Positions 54,585 to 64,000 of a DNA stretch of 64,000 bases are shown in pieces. The DNA lies in NCBI GenBank assembly GCA_017745075.1, contig JAGIAD010000002.1:496001-560000 (forward strand), written 5' to 3'. The notes below the pieces were generated by a model that was not told the origin of the DNA, did not search any database, and worked only from the letters and a program-made list of their open reading frames with translations. Source of the stretch: Sphingobacteriaceae bacterium. Lineage in GTDB: Bacteria; Bacteroidota; Bacteroidia; Sphingobacteriales; Sphingobacteriaceae. Numbering within the stretch: position 1 is the stretch's first letter; each line of letters opens with the position of its first letter. A program made the translations under genes and the position numbers.

Positions 54585-56489
54585 ATGGGAAAAATTATTG
54601 GAATAGACTTAGGAACAACAAACTCTTGTGTGAGCGTAATGGAGGGCAATGAGCCTGTAGTTATCGCAAACAGTGAGGGTAAACGTACTACACCGTCTAT
54701 TGTTGCTTTTGCAGAAAACGGTGAGCGTAAAGTTGGCGAGCCTGCTAAACGTCAGGCTATAACCAACCCAACCAAAACGATATATTCGATTAAACGCTTT
54801 ATGGGTAACAGCTACGACGAAAGTGCGAAAGAAGCTGGCCGTGTACCTTATAAAATAGTAAAAGGCGATAACAACACACCACGTGTTGAAATCGACGATA
54901 GAAAATACACTCCACAGGAGATTTCTGCAATGATTTTGCAGAAAATGAAAAAAACTGCCGAAGATTTCTTAGGTCAGGAAGTTACAGAAGCGGTAATTAC
55001 CGTACCAGCTTATTTTAATGATGCGCAACGTCAGGCTACTAAAGAAGCAGGCGAAATTGCGGGTTTATCTGTAAAACGTATCATTAACGAGCCAACTGCA
55101 GCTGCTTTAGCTTATGGTTTAGATAAAGCACACAAAGACATGAAAATTGTAGTGTTCGACTGTGGTGGTGGTACACATGACGTTTCTGTATTAGAATTGG
55201 GTGATGGCGTTTTCGAAGTAAAATCTACTGATGGTGATACACACTTGGGTGGTGATGACTTTGACCACGTTATTATCGACTGGTTAACCCAGGAGTTTAA
55301 AGCAGAAAACAACATGGACCTTTCTAAAGATCCAATGGCGTTACAACGTTTAAAAGAAGCTGCTGAGAAAGCTAAAATCGAGTTGTCGAGCACAACTTCA
55401 ACTGAAATTAACTTACCATACATTACTGCTGATGCCAGCGGCCCTAAACACTTGGTACGTACATTATCTCGTGCTAAATTTGAGCAATTGGCTGATAGCC
55501 TGATCAAACGTACTATTGAGCCTTGTAAATCTGCATTGAAAAATGCTGGTTTAAGCACTGGTGATATCGACGAAATCATCCTTGTAGGTGGTTCTACCCG
55601 TATTCCTGCGATTCAGGAGGCTGTTAAAGCTTTCTTTGGTAAAGAACCAAGCAAAGGCGTTAACCCTGATGAGGTAGTAGCTATTGGTGCTGCCATTCAA
55701 GGTGGTGTATTAACCGGTGATGTGAAAGATGTATTGTTATTAGACGTTACTCCTTTATCGTTAGGTATCGAAACTATGGGTGGTGTAATGACTAAATTAA
55801 TCGAGTCTAACACAACTATCCCGACCAAAAAATCTGAAACTTTCTCAACTGCAGCTGATAACCAGCCTTCAGTAGAGATCCACATTTTACAGGGTGAGCG
55901 TCCTATGGCTGCTCAAAATCGTACAATTGGCCGTTTCATTTTAGATGGTATTCCACCAGCACCTCGTGGTGTGCCTCAGGTAGAAGTATCATTCGATATT
56001 GATGCCAATGGTATCTTACATGTAAGTGCTAAAGATAAAGCTACTGGTAAAGAGCAAAAAATCCGTATTGAAGCATCTTCAGGTTTAACTGATGCTGAGA
56101 TCAAAAAAATGAAGGAAGAAGCTGAAGCTAATGCTGCAGATGATGCTAAAGCGAAAGAAGAAGCCGATAAAATCAATGGTGCTGATGCATTGATTTTCTC
56201 TACCGAAAAACAGTTGAAAGAGTTTGGTGATAAATTATCTGCTGATAAGAAAGCACCGATCGAAGCTGGTTTAGAGAAATTAAAAGCAGCACACAGTTCA
56301 CGTAACTTTGCAGATATCGATGCAGCTTCGGCTGAATTACAAGCTGCATGGAACGTAGCATCAGAAGAAATGTACAAAGCTGGTGAGCAGCCTCAGGGTG
56401 GTGGTGAACAACCACAAGCTGACGGACAGGCTCAAGGTGGCGATAACGTTACTGACGTTGATTTCGAAGAAGTAAAAGAAGAGAAATAA
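54585..56489 (+). CDS. dnaK: Molecular chaperone DnaK (Hsp70)
   Basis: The 634-residue protein starts [21 protein letters not shown]; the in-frame upstream segment is excluded because it contains the promoter. Nucleotide-binding motifs include [16 protein letters not shown] and [18 protein letters not shown]. The substrate domain has [17 protein letters not shown] and the lid is Ala/Glu/Lys-rich. It ends in [12 protein letters not shown], the usual bacterial C terminus. grpE and dnaJ are not adjacent. In GGGTHDVS the usual GGGTFD Phe is His, an uncommon substitution. Confidence 0.98.
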   Translation: MGKIIGIDLGTTNSCVSVMEGNEPVVIANSEGKRTTPSIVAFAENGERKVGEPAKRQAITNPTKTIYSIKRFMGNSYDESAKEAGRVPYKIVKGDNNTPRVEIDDRKYTPQEISAMILQKMKKTAEDFLGQEVTEAVITVPAYFNDAQRQATKEAGEIAGLSVKRIINEPTAAALAYGLDKAHKDMKIVVFDCGGGTHDVSVLELGDGVFEVKSTDGDTHLGGDDFDHVIIDWLTQEFKAENNMDLSKDPMALQRLKEAAEKAKIELSSTTSTEINLPYITADASGPKHLVRTLSRAKFEQLADSLIKRTIEPCKSALKNAGLSTGDIDEIILVGGSTRIPAIQEAVKAFFGKEPSKGVNPDEVVAIGAAIQGGVLTGDVKDVLLLDVTPLSLGIETMGGVMTKLIESNTTIPTKKSETFSTAADNQPSVEIHILQGERPMAAQNRTIGRFILDGIPPAPRGVPQVEVSFDIDANGILHVSAKDKATGKEQKIRIEASSGLTDAEIKKMKEEAEANAADDAKAKEEADKINGADALIFSTEKQLKEFGDKLSADKKAPIEAGLEKLKAAHSSRNFADIDAASAELQAAWNVASEEMYKAGEQPQGGGEQPQADGQAQGGDNVTDVDFEEVKEEK

Positions 56490-56535
56490 GCATAGAGTCT
56501 TCAGTCCTGAGCCGAGAGTCTTGGGAGCATAAAAT

Positions 56536-56571
56536 AAAAGCGTTTCTGATTAAGTTCAGGAACGCTTTTTT
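56536..56571 (+). terminator. Terminator of dnaK
   Basis: AGCGTTTCTG (56539-56548) pairs with CAGGAACGCT (56557-56566), one G-T pair, followed by six T. Confidence 0.85.
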
Positions 56572-56856
56572 GTTTAGACCTAGAGTTAACTAAGGCACTA
56601 ATTATCATGCTGATTATTTTACAAGTAGAAATAGTGTTTTCCATTGCTTTGTAGCTACTTCGTGGTCAGTACTCTACATTCATATTATTTATCATCCGCT
56701 GTAAACTTTAGCCATTTAATCAAATTTTGGAAATGATAGGTGTTTTCTGCAGATGTAATATATAGCATCTGAGATATCAATAATTGTTTAAATATTATAA
56801 AATTGGATTTTCTAATTAAAGGATGTATTATTGCCTACTAAATTAACCTCATTAAA
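56572..56856. other. AT-rich intergenic region, no feature recognised
   Basis: Between the dnaK terminator and the next gene there is no recognisable promoter element, repeat or short gene. Base composition is AT-rich, like the following gene. Confidence 0.4.
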
Positions 56857-57822
56857 ATGCATAAAAAATATATATTCTTAGCGTTTACTTTACTATCGAT
56901 CGCTTTTTTCTATAAAGGTATTCCTCTCGATGTTTTTCATAGTCACACTACAATTCTGACGCTAGCTGGAGGAATTTTATCCACCATATTGCTTGCAATA
57001 ACAATTTTTAATTTTTATCCACCAACTGCTGTAAAAGCTGAAGATAAAAAGCAAGAAAATTTTGGCTGTATTTTTATTGCTGTAATTGTACTTTTCTTTT
57101 TTGGATTCTCTGGATTTCTAATTTTTAATACAGTAAATGAAAGTAGTAAGGAAATTGAAAAAAATGGCAAGTATACTGTAGGAGAAATTGTTAATGGTAG
57201 TTCTTTTAAGACACGAAAGGCAGATTTTACGAGTGTTATTATAAAATATAAAACGCAGGATGGAAAAGTATATCAAACAGCTCAAGATATTTCTGCTGAT
57301 GAATTTGAAAATTATTACAGGTTCCAGGAGATTCCAATAGTATATTCCAGTAAATATCCAACAATACTACAAATTCTCAAAAAGGATACCGACATAGCGA
57401 AATATTTAAAGGTAAAAATAAGGGATATTAGTGTTTTGGATTTAGAGAAACTTATAGAACTAAAAAGTACCTTAGAAATAAATCAATATTTAAATTCTAT
57501 AAATCAAAAATGGCAGTACGAAAGAGCATCTAATGACAATTCTTATGTTTTTAGCAACAATTTCAAGAAAATTATAATCAAGGTTACACCTAGAAAAGAA
57601 CTGGTTTATGCTCTTAATGATGTAAACAATGAATTATTTGAAAACGAATTAAGTAAATCAAATTTCAATAAAATTGATAATTTTAAGGGAAAAGGAACGG
57701 TATACATCAAACCTGGTTATATTCTTAATAAGCGAATTGAGAGAATAAAAAATAACGATCCCGAAAAGAGTATGCTTGATTTTCAACAGAGGACGGTCGT
57801 TTACTTTTTAAAAACAAAATAA
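56857..57822 (+). CDS. AT-rich membrane protein with DUF3592-like segment, unknown
   Basis: The 321-residue protein has three hydrophobic segments (about 4-20, 30-52 and 66-92). A beta-rich segment follows (YTVGEIVNGSSFK, SVIIKYKTQDGKVYQT, EIPIVYSSKYPTI; about 107-175), which follows the same pattern as the protein at 29221. The last 140 residues are Lys/Asn/Ile-rich and unassigned. Codon use is visibly more AT-rich than in neighbours, which may mean recent acquisition. Function unknown. Confidence 0.65.
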   Translation: MHKKYIFLAFTLLSIAFFYKGIPLDVFHSHTTILTLAGGILSTILLAITIFNFYPPTAVKAEDKKQENFGCIFIAVIVLFFFGFSGFLIFNTVNESSKEIEKNGKYTVGEIVNGSSFKTRKADFTSVIIKYKTQDGKVYQTAQDISADEFENYYRFQEIPIVYSSKYPTILQILKKDTDIAKYLKVKIRDISVLDLEKLIELKSTLEINQYLNSINQKWQYERASNDNSYVFSNNFKKIIIKVTPRKELVYALNDVNNELFENELSKSNFNKIDNFKGKGTVYIKPGYILNKRIERIKNNDPEKSMLDFQQRTVVYFLKTK

Positions 57823-57863
57823 TATTAACGGGAGTAATTTGAAAATGGATTTACACTTTTTAT

Positions 57864-58940
57864 TTAAACCAAGTGTTCTTCAATAATATCCTGCAGTTCT
57901 TTTTCATTTACAGATAATTCGTGCAGTAATTTAAACTGGTTTTTACACCGGTCGAGGTTTTGTGCAGGATAATCGGTAGGATAGTACTGATTGCCACTTA
58001 AAAAATCAGTTAAAAAGCGTAAAGCCTGCATGTAAATAATGTATTTACCCGAGAAAAGAATAAGCTCTTTCTCCGATGGCGTTAAAATACTTTTCATTTC
58101 GGATAAATAACCTTTTATCATCGCTTCAAAATAGGGCAAGCGTATCTTTACTTTGTTCAGATCGGTTTCGTTTTCAGAGAAGGCACAGAGATAAGTACGC
58201 ATCATATCGCCCAGGTCAGAAATAAATTTTCCGGGCATGATGGTATCCAGGTCAATTACACAAATCCCCTCATTCGTTTTTTCGTCGAGTAAAACATTGC
58301 TTATTTTCGTGTCATGGTGCATTACCCGGTCGGGAAAATCAGCTCTATTCAAATAAGAAGCATAATAATCGAGGATATATTTATGTGATAAAGCATTTTC
58401 TACCTGTGCTTTTGCATCTTCTTTAATACTTTCTTTTGCCTCCTTTAATGCCAATATAAACTGTTCATACCTCAGGTTTAAATCATGAAAACCCGGAATA
58501 GTAGGTTCGAGTGTTTTTGCATCAAATTTATCGAGTAACCGGCTTAGTTTACCAAATTGTTTGGCCGCCTCGTAAGCCTGTTTAGGATCAGCTAAAACAT
58601 CTAAAGAGATGGTGTTGGATACAAATGGTAACATCCGCCAATATTCCTGCTTAATATGCGCCATTTCTTCACCTTTTTTCGTATAAACGGGCTTTATGAA
58701 GAGGTATTCGGGGGAAGTTTGGCTAAGGTAATCGGCAATTGCCCTAAGGTTATTGGCAATGGCCTGTGGCGATTTGAAAACCGAAGTATTGATGTTTTGA
58801 AGGATGTATTTCTTTTCCTCAGTTAAAGGGGAGAGCAGATAGGTACGGTTAATTAACCCCGTACCTATCTGCGTAATTTTTGTGTTTTCTTTAGTATATC
58901 CGTACGCTTCTAAAACTTCGGAATCTAAATTTAATTCCAT
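57864..58940 (-). CDS. Aminoglycoside phosphotransferase-fold sugar kinase (NahK-like)
   Basis: The 358-residue protein has the APH kinase fold. The catalytic loop HHDTKISN (208-215) has Asp210 and Asn215, and the metal-binding Asp is in IDLDT (230-234). The N-terminal nucleotide-binding part shows GTGLINRTYLL. It overlaps the nucleotidyltransferase gene by ten bases, so the two are translationally coupled. The pairing resembles N-acetylhexosamine 1-kinase systems, where the sugar 1-phosphate made by the kinase is activated by the transferase. The sugar is not identified. Confidence 0.8.
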   Translation of the reverse strand: MELNLDSEVLEAYGYTKENTKITQIGTGLINRTYLLSPLTEEKKYILQNINTSVFKSPQAIANNLRAIADYLSQTSPEYLFIKPVYTKKGEEMAHIKQEYWRMLPFVSNTISLDVLADPKQAYEAAKQFGKLSRLLDKFDAKTLEPTIPGFHDLNLRYEQFILALKEAKESIKEDAKAQVENALSHKYILDYYASYLNRADFPDRVMHHDTKISNVLLDEKTNEGICVIDLDTIMPGKFISDLGDMMRTYLCAFSENETDLNKVKIRLPYFEAMIKGYLSEMKSILTPSEKELILFSGKYIIYMQALRFLTDFLSGNQYYPTDYPAQNLDRCKNQFKLLHELSVNEKELQDIIEEHLV

Positions 58941-59830
58941 AGTTTTTCCGGATATGTTCCGTTCTTAACCAATTGGTCAATACTATCCTGAACATAAGGT
59001 TTGTCTTCTTTATAGGTTACACCAAACCATTTGTTACCGGTAGGTATTACTTTAAAGGTTGCAATATTGCTTTTTACCAGGTTTTCGCCGATTAATGGGA
59101 TAAAGAACTCAGCTTTAGGCTTATCTTTATTGGCTTCTGCAAATTCCCTGAATAACTCCTCGGTAATTTTGAAAACAGCAGGTGTAAAGCCCCAGAAATT
59201 CATCGAAACAGGAGTTTCGTAGCTTAACGGAAATTCTTCGCCGTCTTCTTCGTAAAAAATGTTACCATCTTTAGGGTAAACTTTGGTGCGCTCTACAATT
59301 TCTTCGAGGTTACCAGCTGCATCTACCTTGCAAACACCGCGCGAAACAGCACCAAATTCTGATAAAGTTTTACCGATCTGGTAACCGATGATAGCGTAAT
59401 TGCTATCGGTTACTTCTGTAGTTAAGAAATCAACCATTTTTTTAAAGGCATCAAAACCATAATAGTCATCGGCGTTGATTACGCAGAACGGTTCTTTAAT
59501 TACGTTTCTGCCCGATAGGATTGCATGTGCGGTCCCCCATGGTTTTTCTCTATAAATTTCTTCTTCTATTCCGAATTGTTTTAAATCGAAATTTTGGAAT
59601 ACGTAATCTGTTTCTATCCTTCCGGCAAGTTTAGGTTCGAAAATAGCTTTAAAATTATCTACAAACTCTTCTTTAATGATAAACACAACTTTACCGAAAC
59701 CGGCATTTATTGCATCATATATAGAATAATCGATAATGGTTTCTCCATTGGGACCAAAACCATCGATCTGTTTCATACTTCCGTAACGGCTCGCCATACC
59801 GGCAGCCAATATTAATAAGGTGGGTTTCAT
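58931..59830 (-). CDS. Sugar nucleotidyltransferase
   Basis: The 299-residue Rossmann-like enzyme has the nucleotide-binding signature ILAAGMASRYGSMKQIDGF (7-25) and the metal-binding Asp pair in CVINADDYYG. Further family segments are WGTAHAIL and NKWFGVTYKED. It would transfer an NMP to a sugar 1-phosphate. The glucose-1-phosphate transferase group is similar, but dTDP or UDP preference cannot be read. It is upstream partner of the kinase gene. Confidence 0.85.
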   Translation of the reverse strand: MKPTLLILAAGMASRYGSMKQIDGFGPNGETIIDYSIYDAINAGFGKVVFIIKEEFVDNFKAIFEPKLAGRIETDYVFQNFDLKQFGIEEEIYREKPWGTAHAILSGRNVIKEPFCVINADDYYGFDAFKKMVDFLTTEVTDSNYAIIGYQIGKTLSEFGAVSRGVCKVDAAGNLEEIVERTKVYPKDGNIFYEEDGEEFPLSYETPVSMNFWGFTPAVFKITEELFREFAEANKDKPKAEFFIPLIGENLVKSNIATFKVIPTGNKWFGVTYKEDKPYVQDSIDQLVKNGTYPEKLWN

Positions 59831-59918
59831 TTATTATTTTTTTTGGGTAAGAAGACCTCTGTGATGTAACGATGAATTCGCCGTTTTGGTGTCATCTTGC
59901 GAAAATCACAATGGCCGT

Positions 59919-60581
59919 TTAAATTTTATTTAAGTATTCAAATAGTCTCTTTAAATCATCATCATTTTTAAAGTCAATTTTTTCTTTTTTCAGGTAATCA
60001 TTCAATTGTTGTTCTTTTGAAGGAAATAAAGTTATGATGGCTTTCTTGTTAGGTGTGATTTTAGAAAACTTACCATCAGAAAGTACAAAATAATTACTTA
60101 TTGTATTAAAAGATTTATTTATTACGGCCGAACCATACTCTTTACTTTCTGTAATAACTTTACCTGTCTTTTTGAATAACGAAACCTGGCCGGAAAATAT
60201 AACTTCATAATATGATGAGGTATTATAGTGGTCTGTTGCAGGTAATCCGTTTACAAACTTAGCTGAGGTGCCTGAAATAATGTTATTAAGTTCAAATGTA
60301 GTTACCGGTTCTACAAAATACATCGGGTTGCCGTTTTCATGTTTAAAGATCAGCTTATCGTCCATTACATTATACTTTAACGGTACATCTGCATAATGTT
60401 TACCTGATTTTGTTGTCACTTTTCCAAATGTCCAGTTATCTGACAGATAAGGAGAGTCTTTTACATCTTCATATTTGATTTCTCTCAGTAATGTACCCTG
60501 TACATCTGCAAATGGGCTAAGGGCATACTGACTGTATGATTTTAGCGAAATAAATGCGAGCAGTAAAAATAGATATTTCAT
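59919..60581 (-). CDS. Exported protein of unknown function
   Basis: The protein has 221 residues from MKYLFLLLAFISLKSYSQ, a signal peptide. The mature part starts ALSPFADVQGTLLREIKYEDVKDSPYLSDNW and has FGKVTTKSGKHYADVPLKYN, suggesting a beta-rich domain. The C terminus is Lys/Asp-rich. It starts ten bases after the HerA-like gene stops, which puts both on one transcript. An in-frame start at 60668 would overlap the upstream gene and hide the signal peptide. Confidence 0.7.
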   Translation of the reverse strand: MKYLFLLLAFISLKSYSQYALSPFADVQGTLLREIKYEDVKDSPYLSDNWTFGKVTTKSGKHYADVPLKYNVMDDKLIFKHENGNPMYFVEPVTTFELNNIISGTSAKFVNGLPATDHYNTSSYYEVIFSGQVSLFKKTGKVITESKEYGSAVINKSFNTISNYFVLSDGKFSKITPNKKAIITLFPSKEQQLNDYLKKEKIDFKNDDDLKRLFEYLNKI

Positions 60582-60591
60582 AAGCTGATTT

Positions 60592-62166
60592 TTAAAATCC
60601 AAAAAGCCCTCCGCCAGTTTTCGACCGTGGTTTTTTTCCCGTAAGCATACCAAAAATACCACGTACAATTTCTTTACCTATCTGGCGTGTTATGGTTGCA
60701 CCCATTACCTTCTCAACAAGGCTCTTTTCTCCTGGTTTTGGTTTATTTTCTTCTTCTGCCTGTTTTTGGGCTTCAATTTCTTGTTTTTGTTGTTCGGCTG
60801 CAGCAGTTTGGTCATTAATGCGCTGGGTAAGTATCTCATAAGCACTTTCCGGATCGACTGTTTCCTTATATTTGGTATACATCGGGCTGGCATGCACCAA
60901 TTGATCAAAATCTGCAGCGGTTAAAGGTCCCATAACGGCTCTGGGTGGGGTCAGCATTGTTGCTGAAACCTCTGTTGGGATACCTTTCTCATTGAGTACG
61001 GTAACCAATGCCTGTCCGGTTCCTAAAGAGGTTAATATTTTATCGATCTCGTAAAAGTCTGATTTAGGATAAGTATTAACCGTCTTTTTTAAAGCATCTA
61101 CATCATTAGGGGTAAAAGCACGCAATGCGTGTTGAACACGGTTACCCAATTGCCCTAAAACACTTTCGGGAACGTCGCTGGGTGCTTGTGTACAAAAGAA
61201 AACACCGATCCCTTTTGAGCGGATCAACCTGATAATGGTTTCTATCTGTTCCAAAAATGCTTTTGATGAATTTTTGAATAACAAATGTGCTTCATCAAAA
61301 AAGAATACGAGTTTGGGTTTATCTAAATCGCCAACCTCTGGCATGGTATTAAATAACTCGGCCAATAAGCTGAGTAAAAAAGTTGAATAGAGTACAGGTT
61401 GATTTTGAACATCAGCAATGTTTAATAAACTGATCACTCCTTTGCCATCAATCCGCTCGAAAAGATCTTCAATATCAAAAGATTTTTCTCCAAACATGCC
61501 ACTTAATCCCTGTTGCTCTAAAGCAACGATTTTTCTAAGCATGGTACCCGATGTAGCTGCTGAAATACTGCCATAACTGCTTTTAATTTCGGAAGCACCG
61601 GGATCTTCTGAAAGGTAGGATATCAGTTTCTTTAGATCGTTTAAATCGATTATGGGCAGTTTATTATCATCTGCATATTTAAATATAACAGCCAAAACAC
61701 CTGATTGTGTATCATTTAAATCTAAAATCTTTGATAATAATGTAGGGCCGAATTCCAGTACGGTAGCACGCATCTGTGCACCCGTTTTGCCCGAAAGTGA
61801 ATAAATCTCAACAGGGAAACCTGTTGGAGAAAAAGCTTTGTTAAGTTGTTGTGCCCTTTCTTCGATTTTGGGATTTACCGCTCCGGGCTGGTTCAAACCA
61901 GATAAATCGCCTTTAACATCTAACATAAAAACGGGAACGCCGGCGTCTGACAGCTGTTCTGCGAGCAATTGTAATGTACGCGTTTTACCCGTTCCCGTTG
62001 CTCCAGCAATCAGACCATGTCTATTCATCATTTTTAATGATAAATTAACTTCAGCTTCGCTATAAACCTGTCCGTCTAAAATTCCGGCGCCTAAATAAAT
62101 GTACGAGCCCGTTGGGGCATATGATGATTTTATTTTTTCGATGAATTTTGAAGAAAGATCACTCAT
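60592..62166 (-). CDS. HerA-like ATPase (DUF853/YjgR family)
   Basis: The 524-residue ATPase has Walker A GATGTGKT (55-62) and Walker B KLVFFFDEAHLLF (about 288-300). A sensor region with FFCTQAPSDVP follows. The Gln/Glu/Lys-rich linker near 440-475 separates a C-terminal tail ending in TGGGLFGF. The family resembles bipolar HerA helicases, but its cellular role is unsettled. A TATCTTTC near 62190-62197 is a weak promoter match on the minus strand. Confidence 0.88.
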   Translation of the reverse strand: MSDLSSKFIEKIKSSYAPTGSYIYLGAGILDGQVYSEAEVNLSLKMMNRHGLIAGATGTGKTRTLQLLAEQLSDAGVPVFMLDVKGDLSGLNQPGAVNPKIEERAQQLNKAFSPTGFPVEIYSLSGKTGAQMRATVLEFGPTLLSKILDLNDTQSGVLAVIFKYADDNKLPIIDLNDLKKLISYLSEDPGASEIKSSYGSISAATSGTMLRKIVALEQQGLSGMFGEKSFDIEDLFERIDGKGVISLLNIADVQNQPVLYSTFLLSLLAELFNTMPEVGDLDKPKLVFFFDEAHLLFKNSSKAFLEQIETIIRLIRSKGIGVFFCTQAPSDVPESVLGQLGNRVQHALRAFTPNDVDALKKTVNTYPKSDFYEIDKILTSLGTGQALVTVLNEKGIPTEVSATMLTPPRAVMGPLTAADFDQLVHASPMYTKYKETVDPESAYEILTQRINDQTAAAEQQKQEIEAQKQAEEENKPKPGEKSLVEKVMGATITRQIGKEIVRGIFGMLTGKKPRSKTGGGLFGF

Positions 62167-62260
62167 TTTTTAAAATTAGACTGCCAATTTAAGAAAGATA
62201 TCTTAAAAAGGCGGTGTTTTTATTGGCACTTTTAATCCGAAACACTGCACAAACGGTTGT

Positions 62261-62566
62261 TTAGTATGGTTGATTAAGTTGCTTGTAATAATTTAGTTCA
62301 TTTTGAAGTGCGGTTATTTCCTGTTGCAAATTCTGCAGTTGATCAAGCAGATGCGAAACGGCATGAATCCCTTCCAGATTAATCTGCAGGTCGTTTGCCA
62401 AACGCAGGTACTGCTCCAACTTGGATAATTCATCAACAGGTAAAAACAAAGATTGTTTTTTAATGGTGGTGTGGATGAGGCCAAAATCTTCGAGAGATTG
62501 GATAAAATTGATTTCCACATGATGATAGGCACAAATATCCTCTATGGGTATTAGATAAGTTTCCAT
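62261..62566 (-). CDS. cbpM: Chaperone modulator CbpM
   Basis: The 101-residue MerR-HTH-like protein is followed by a coiled coil (LLDQLQNLQQEITALQNELNYYKQL). The phrase ICAYHHVEINFIQSLEDFGLI matches CbpM, which binds the J domain of CbpA and inhibits its co-chaperone and DNA-binding activity. It lies five bases downstream of cbpA, the classical pairing. Confidence 0.92.
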   Translation of the reverse strand: METYLIPIEDICAYHHVEINFIQSLEDFGLIHTTIKKQSLFLPVDELSKLEQYLRLANDLQINLEGIHAVSHLLDQLQNLQQEITALQNELNYYKQLNQPY

Positions 62567-62571
62567 AATGG

Positions 62572-63471
62572 TTAGAATTTGGAAAGTTTTTCGAATAGTT
62601 CTTTTTGTTCAGCGTTCAGATTGGTTGGTATCTTAACCTGCCATTTAATATACAGATCGCCAAACTGATTGTCTTTTTTGTAAACCGGAAATCCCTTGCC
62701 TTTTAAACGTAGGGTAGTACCGGGCTGTGTGCTTTCGGGTATTTTAAGCTTTACTTTTCCATTCAACGTTTCAATAATTTTTTCTCCGCCCAAAACCGCA
62801 GTATACAGATCTACTTCTTCCTGGATATAAATATCGTTTCCTTTCCGTTTGAACTTAGGGTCATCGCTAATATTAAATTTGATATACAGATCGCCCGGAG
62901 GGCCATTATTAACACCCGGTGCACCATAACCCGGAAGTTTGATCTTTTGTCCGTTTTCTACCCCTGCCGGGATGGTAATGCGGACCTGTTTGCCATTAAT
63001 GGTTAAGGTTTGTTTGTGTGTGGTATAGGCATCGAGCAGGTCTAGCTGCAAATCGGCGTTATAATCCTGACCTTTGAAAGGCGAATTCCGGCTGCTTCTA
63101 CCGCCACCGCCACCAAACATAGAAGAAAAGAAATCAGAAAAATCATCACTGCCAAAACCTCCCGAATAGCTGCTGCCTCCACTATAAGCCCCGCTATTTG
63201 ATTGGTACTGCCTGCGTTGCTGCTCCTGGGCATCCAATTGGTCGGCATGTTGCCAATCCTTGCCATATTTATCATATTTCTTCCTTTTCTCCGGATCACT
63301 CAATACTTCATTTGCTTCGTTGATCTCCTGGAACTTTTTATTGGCCTCCTCATTGTTAGGATTAAGATCGGGATGGTGTTTCCGCGCTAGTTTTCGATAA
63401 GCTTTTTTAATATCCTCAGTACTTGCATCTTTTTTTAAATCGAGGATTTTATAATAGTCTATGTAGTCCAT
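62572..63471 (-). CDS. cbpA: DnaJ-like curved-DNA-binding co-chaperone CbpA
   Basis: The 299-residue class-B J protein has a J domain (1-70) with HPD at 33-35. A Gly/Ser/Phe-rich linker follows (about 90-125, [26 protein letters not shown]), then two beta-barrel substrate domains ([45 protein letters not shown]). It lacks the DnaJ zinc-finger region. It works with DnaK (gene at 54585) and is regulated by CbpM. Confidence 0.93.
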   Translation of the reverse strand: MDYIDYYKILDLKKDASTEDIKKAYRKLARKHHPDLNPNNEEANKKFQEINEANEVLSDPEKRKKYDKYGKDWQHADQLDAQEQQRRQYQSNSGAYSGGSSYSGGFGSDDFSDFFSSMFGGGGGRSSRNSPFKGQDYNADLQLDLLDAYTTHKQTLTINGKQVRITIPAGVENGQKIKLPGYGAPGVNNGPPGDLYIKFNISDDPKFKRKGNDIYIQEEVDLYTAVLGGEKIIETLNGKVKLKIPESTQPGTTLRLKGKGFPVYKKDNQFGDLYIKWQVKIPTNLNAEQKELFEKLSKF

Positions 63472-63631
63472 GTTGGCTTAACAAATAAATAAAGGGAATG
63501 TTCAATTTTATGATATAAATGTAAGGTTTTAAAGCGGAATGAGCATGGGGCGAAGCGCATATAGTGTAGAGAAAGATTAAGAAGAGTTGACTAACATATT
63601 TTCCCAGGCTCTGGACGGCAATACTATAAAC
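63472..63631. other. Gap upstream of cbpA, no clear feature
   Basis: On the minus strand TACATTTA about 50 bases upstream of the cbpA ATG is only a weak match to the -7 element. Nothing else is recognised. Confidence 0.3.
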
Positions 63632-63660
63632 AAAAAAAGTGCTTCAATTTGAAGCACTTT
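63632..63660 (-). terminator. Terminator of the S9 peptidase gene
   Basis: AAAGTGCTTCA pairs with TGAAGCACTTT around a three-base loop, and on the minus strand is followed by a seven-base T run. It lies 23 bases downstream of the peptidase stop. Confidence 0.9.
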
Positions 63661-63683
63661 GATCGATAAAGGTAGAGAGAAAT

Positions 63684-64000
63684 TTATTTTTTGTTCTTTA
63701 CATACTTTTCCAGCCACTGGTCCTGCTCCCAAAGCATATGCAACAGGTTTTCTTTACCACGGTAACTGTGTGCCTCGTACGGTAAAAATACAAAACGGGT
63801 AGTACCACCGGCGCCTTTGATCGCATTGAACAAACGTTCACTGTTAATGGGGAAAGTACCTGGGTTATCATCAGAATCGCCGTGGATCAATAATATCGGA
63901 GTTTTGATTTTATCTGCATAACTAAACGGGCTCATTTCGTAATAGAGTTGAGGAGCCTGCCAATAGGTGCGTTCTTCGTTCTGGAAACCAAATGGTGTTA
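63684..64000 (-). CDS. S9-family (prolyl oligopeptidase) peptidase, 3' part
   Basis: Only the C-terminal 104 residues or so are in the window; the frame is open to the edge (reading TPFGFQNEERTYWQAPQLYY before MSPFSYADKI). The strand KIKTPILLIHGDSDD with the catalytic Asp and the His in FLPYEAHSYRGKEN are typical of the alpha/beta-hydrolase domain of S9 peptidases. The catalytic Ser lies outside the window. An internal ATG at 63935 is not the true start. Confidence 0.9.
   Translation of the reverse strand, partial: TPFGFQNEERTYWQAPQLYYEMSPFSYADKIKTPILLIHGDSDDNPGTFPINSERLFNAIKGAGGTTRFVFLPYEAHSYRGKENLLHMLWEQDQWLEKYVKNKK

Noticed and set aside
1..64000. CRISPR arrays, tRNA or rRNA genes, prophage or transposase genes
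   Set aside because: Gaps were read on both strands. No regular spaced repeats, cloverleaf with TTC-type T loop, or mobile-element protein was recognised. A tRNA scan could still find something missed.

Overview
The window is bacterial chromosome from a member of the Bacteroidota, most likely family Sphingobacteriaceae and close to Pedobacter. The support is: promoter elements of the TAnnTTTG type, A-rich starts almost without Shine-Dalgarno sequences, a LytS/LytTR pair, an alpha-2-macroglobulin carrying a SusC-like segment, a YtxJ bacilliredoxin, zinc-free S14 and L36, and palindromic filler between genes. The genus is inferred from overall resemblance, not from a marker search. No tRNA, rRNA, CRISPR array, prophage or transposase was found.

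Layout. 1-1500: an empty left edge with two small palindromes, ytxJ, an unlisted 40-residue lipoprotein and ribH. 1625-7984: a giant alpha-2-macroglobulin. 8033-10480: a LytTR regulator and its LytS-type kinase. 10811-16132: ArsC-like protein, a surface beta-sandwich protein, an M1 peptidase, a Rid protein, a methyltransferase, a VF530-type protein and a Lys/His-rich secreted peptide. 16690-20436: the str operon rpsL-rpsG-fusA-rpsJ with its own promoter and terminator. 20486-30926: about 10 kb of non-ribosomal genes (hydrophilic small proteins, a GH63-type glucosidase with an SDR dehydrogenase, dGTPase, a fungal-type prephenate dehydrogenase, a TauE/DUF1634 pair) that separates rpsJ from rplC. 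30992-46297: the S10-spc-alpha superoperon from rplC to rplQ, including secY, map, infA and rpoA. 46607-54100: a large glycoside-hydrolase-like protein, a secreted GMC dehydrogenase with its small subunit, a methyltransferase and a DUF1304 protein. 54585-64000: dnaK, an AT-rich orphan membrane protein, a sugar kinase/nucleotidyltransferase pair, a HerA-like ATPase, cbpM-cbpA, and the 3' end of an S9 peptidase cut by the window edge.

How the parts relate. The core is translation, secretion and transcription (ribosomal proteins, EF-G, SecY, Map, IF-1, RpoA), with the DnaK and CbpA chaperones nearby. Around it lie envelope and carbohydrate functions typical of polymer-degrading Bacteroidota. The strongest unusual signals are regulatory and structural. 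Five unrelated genes have a TAnnTTTG element ending 3-5 bases before the ATG, which suggests leaderless mRNAs. Different families of palindromic filler occupy the longer gaps, including inside the ribosomal operons. The alpha-2-macroglobulin carries an internal SusC-like segment, and the prephenate dehydrogenase resembles yeast Tyr1.
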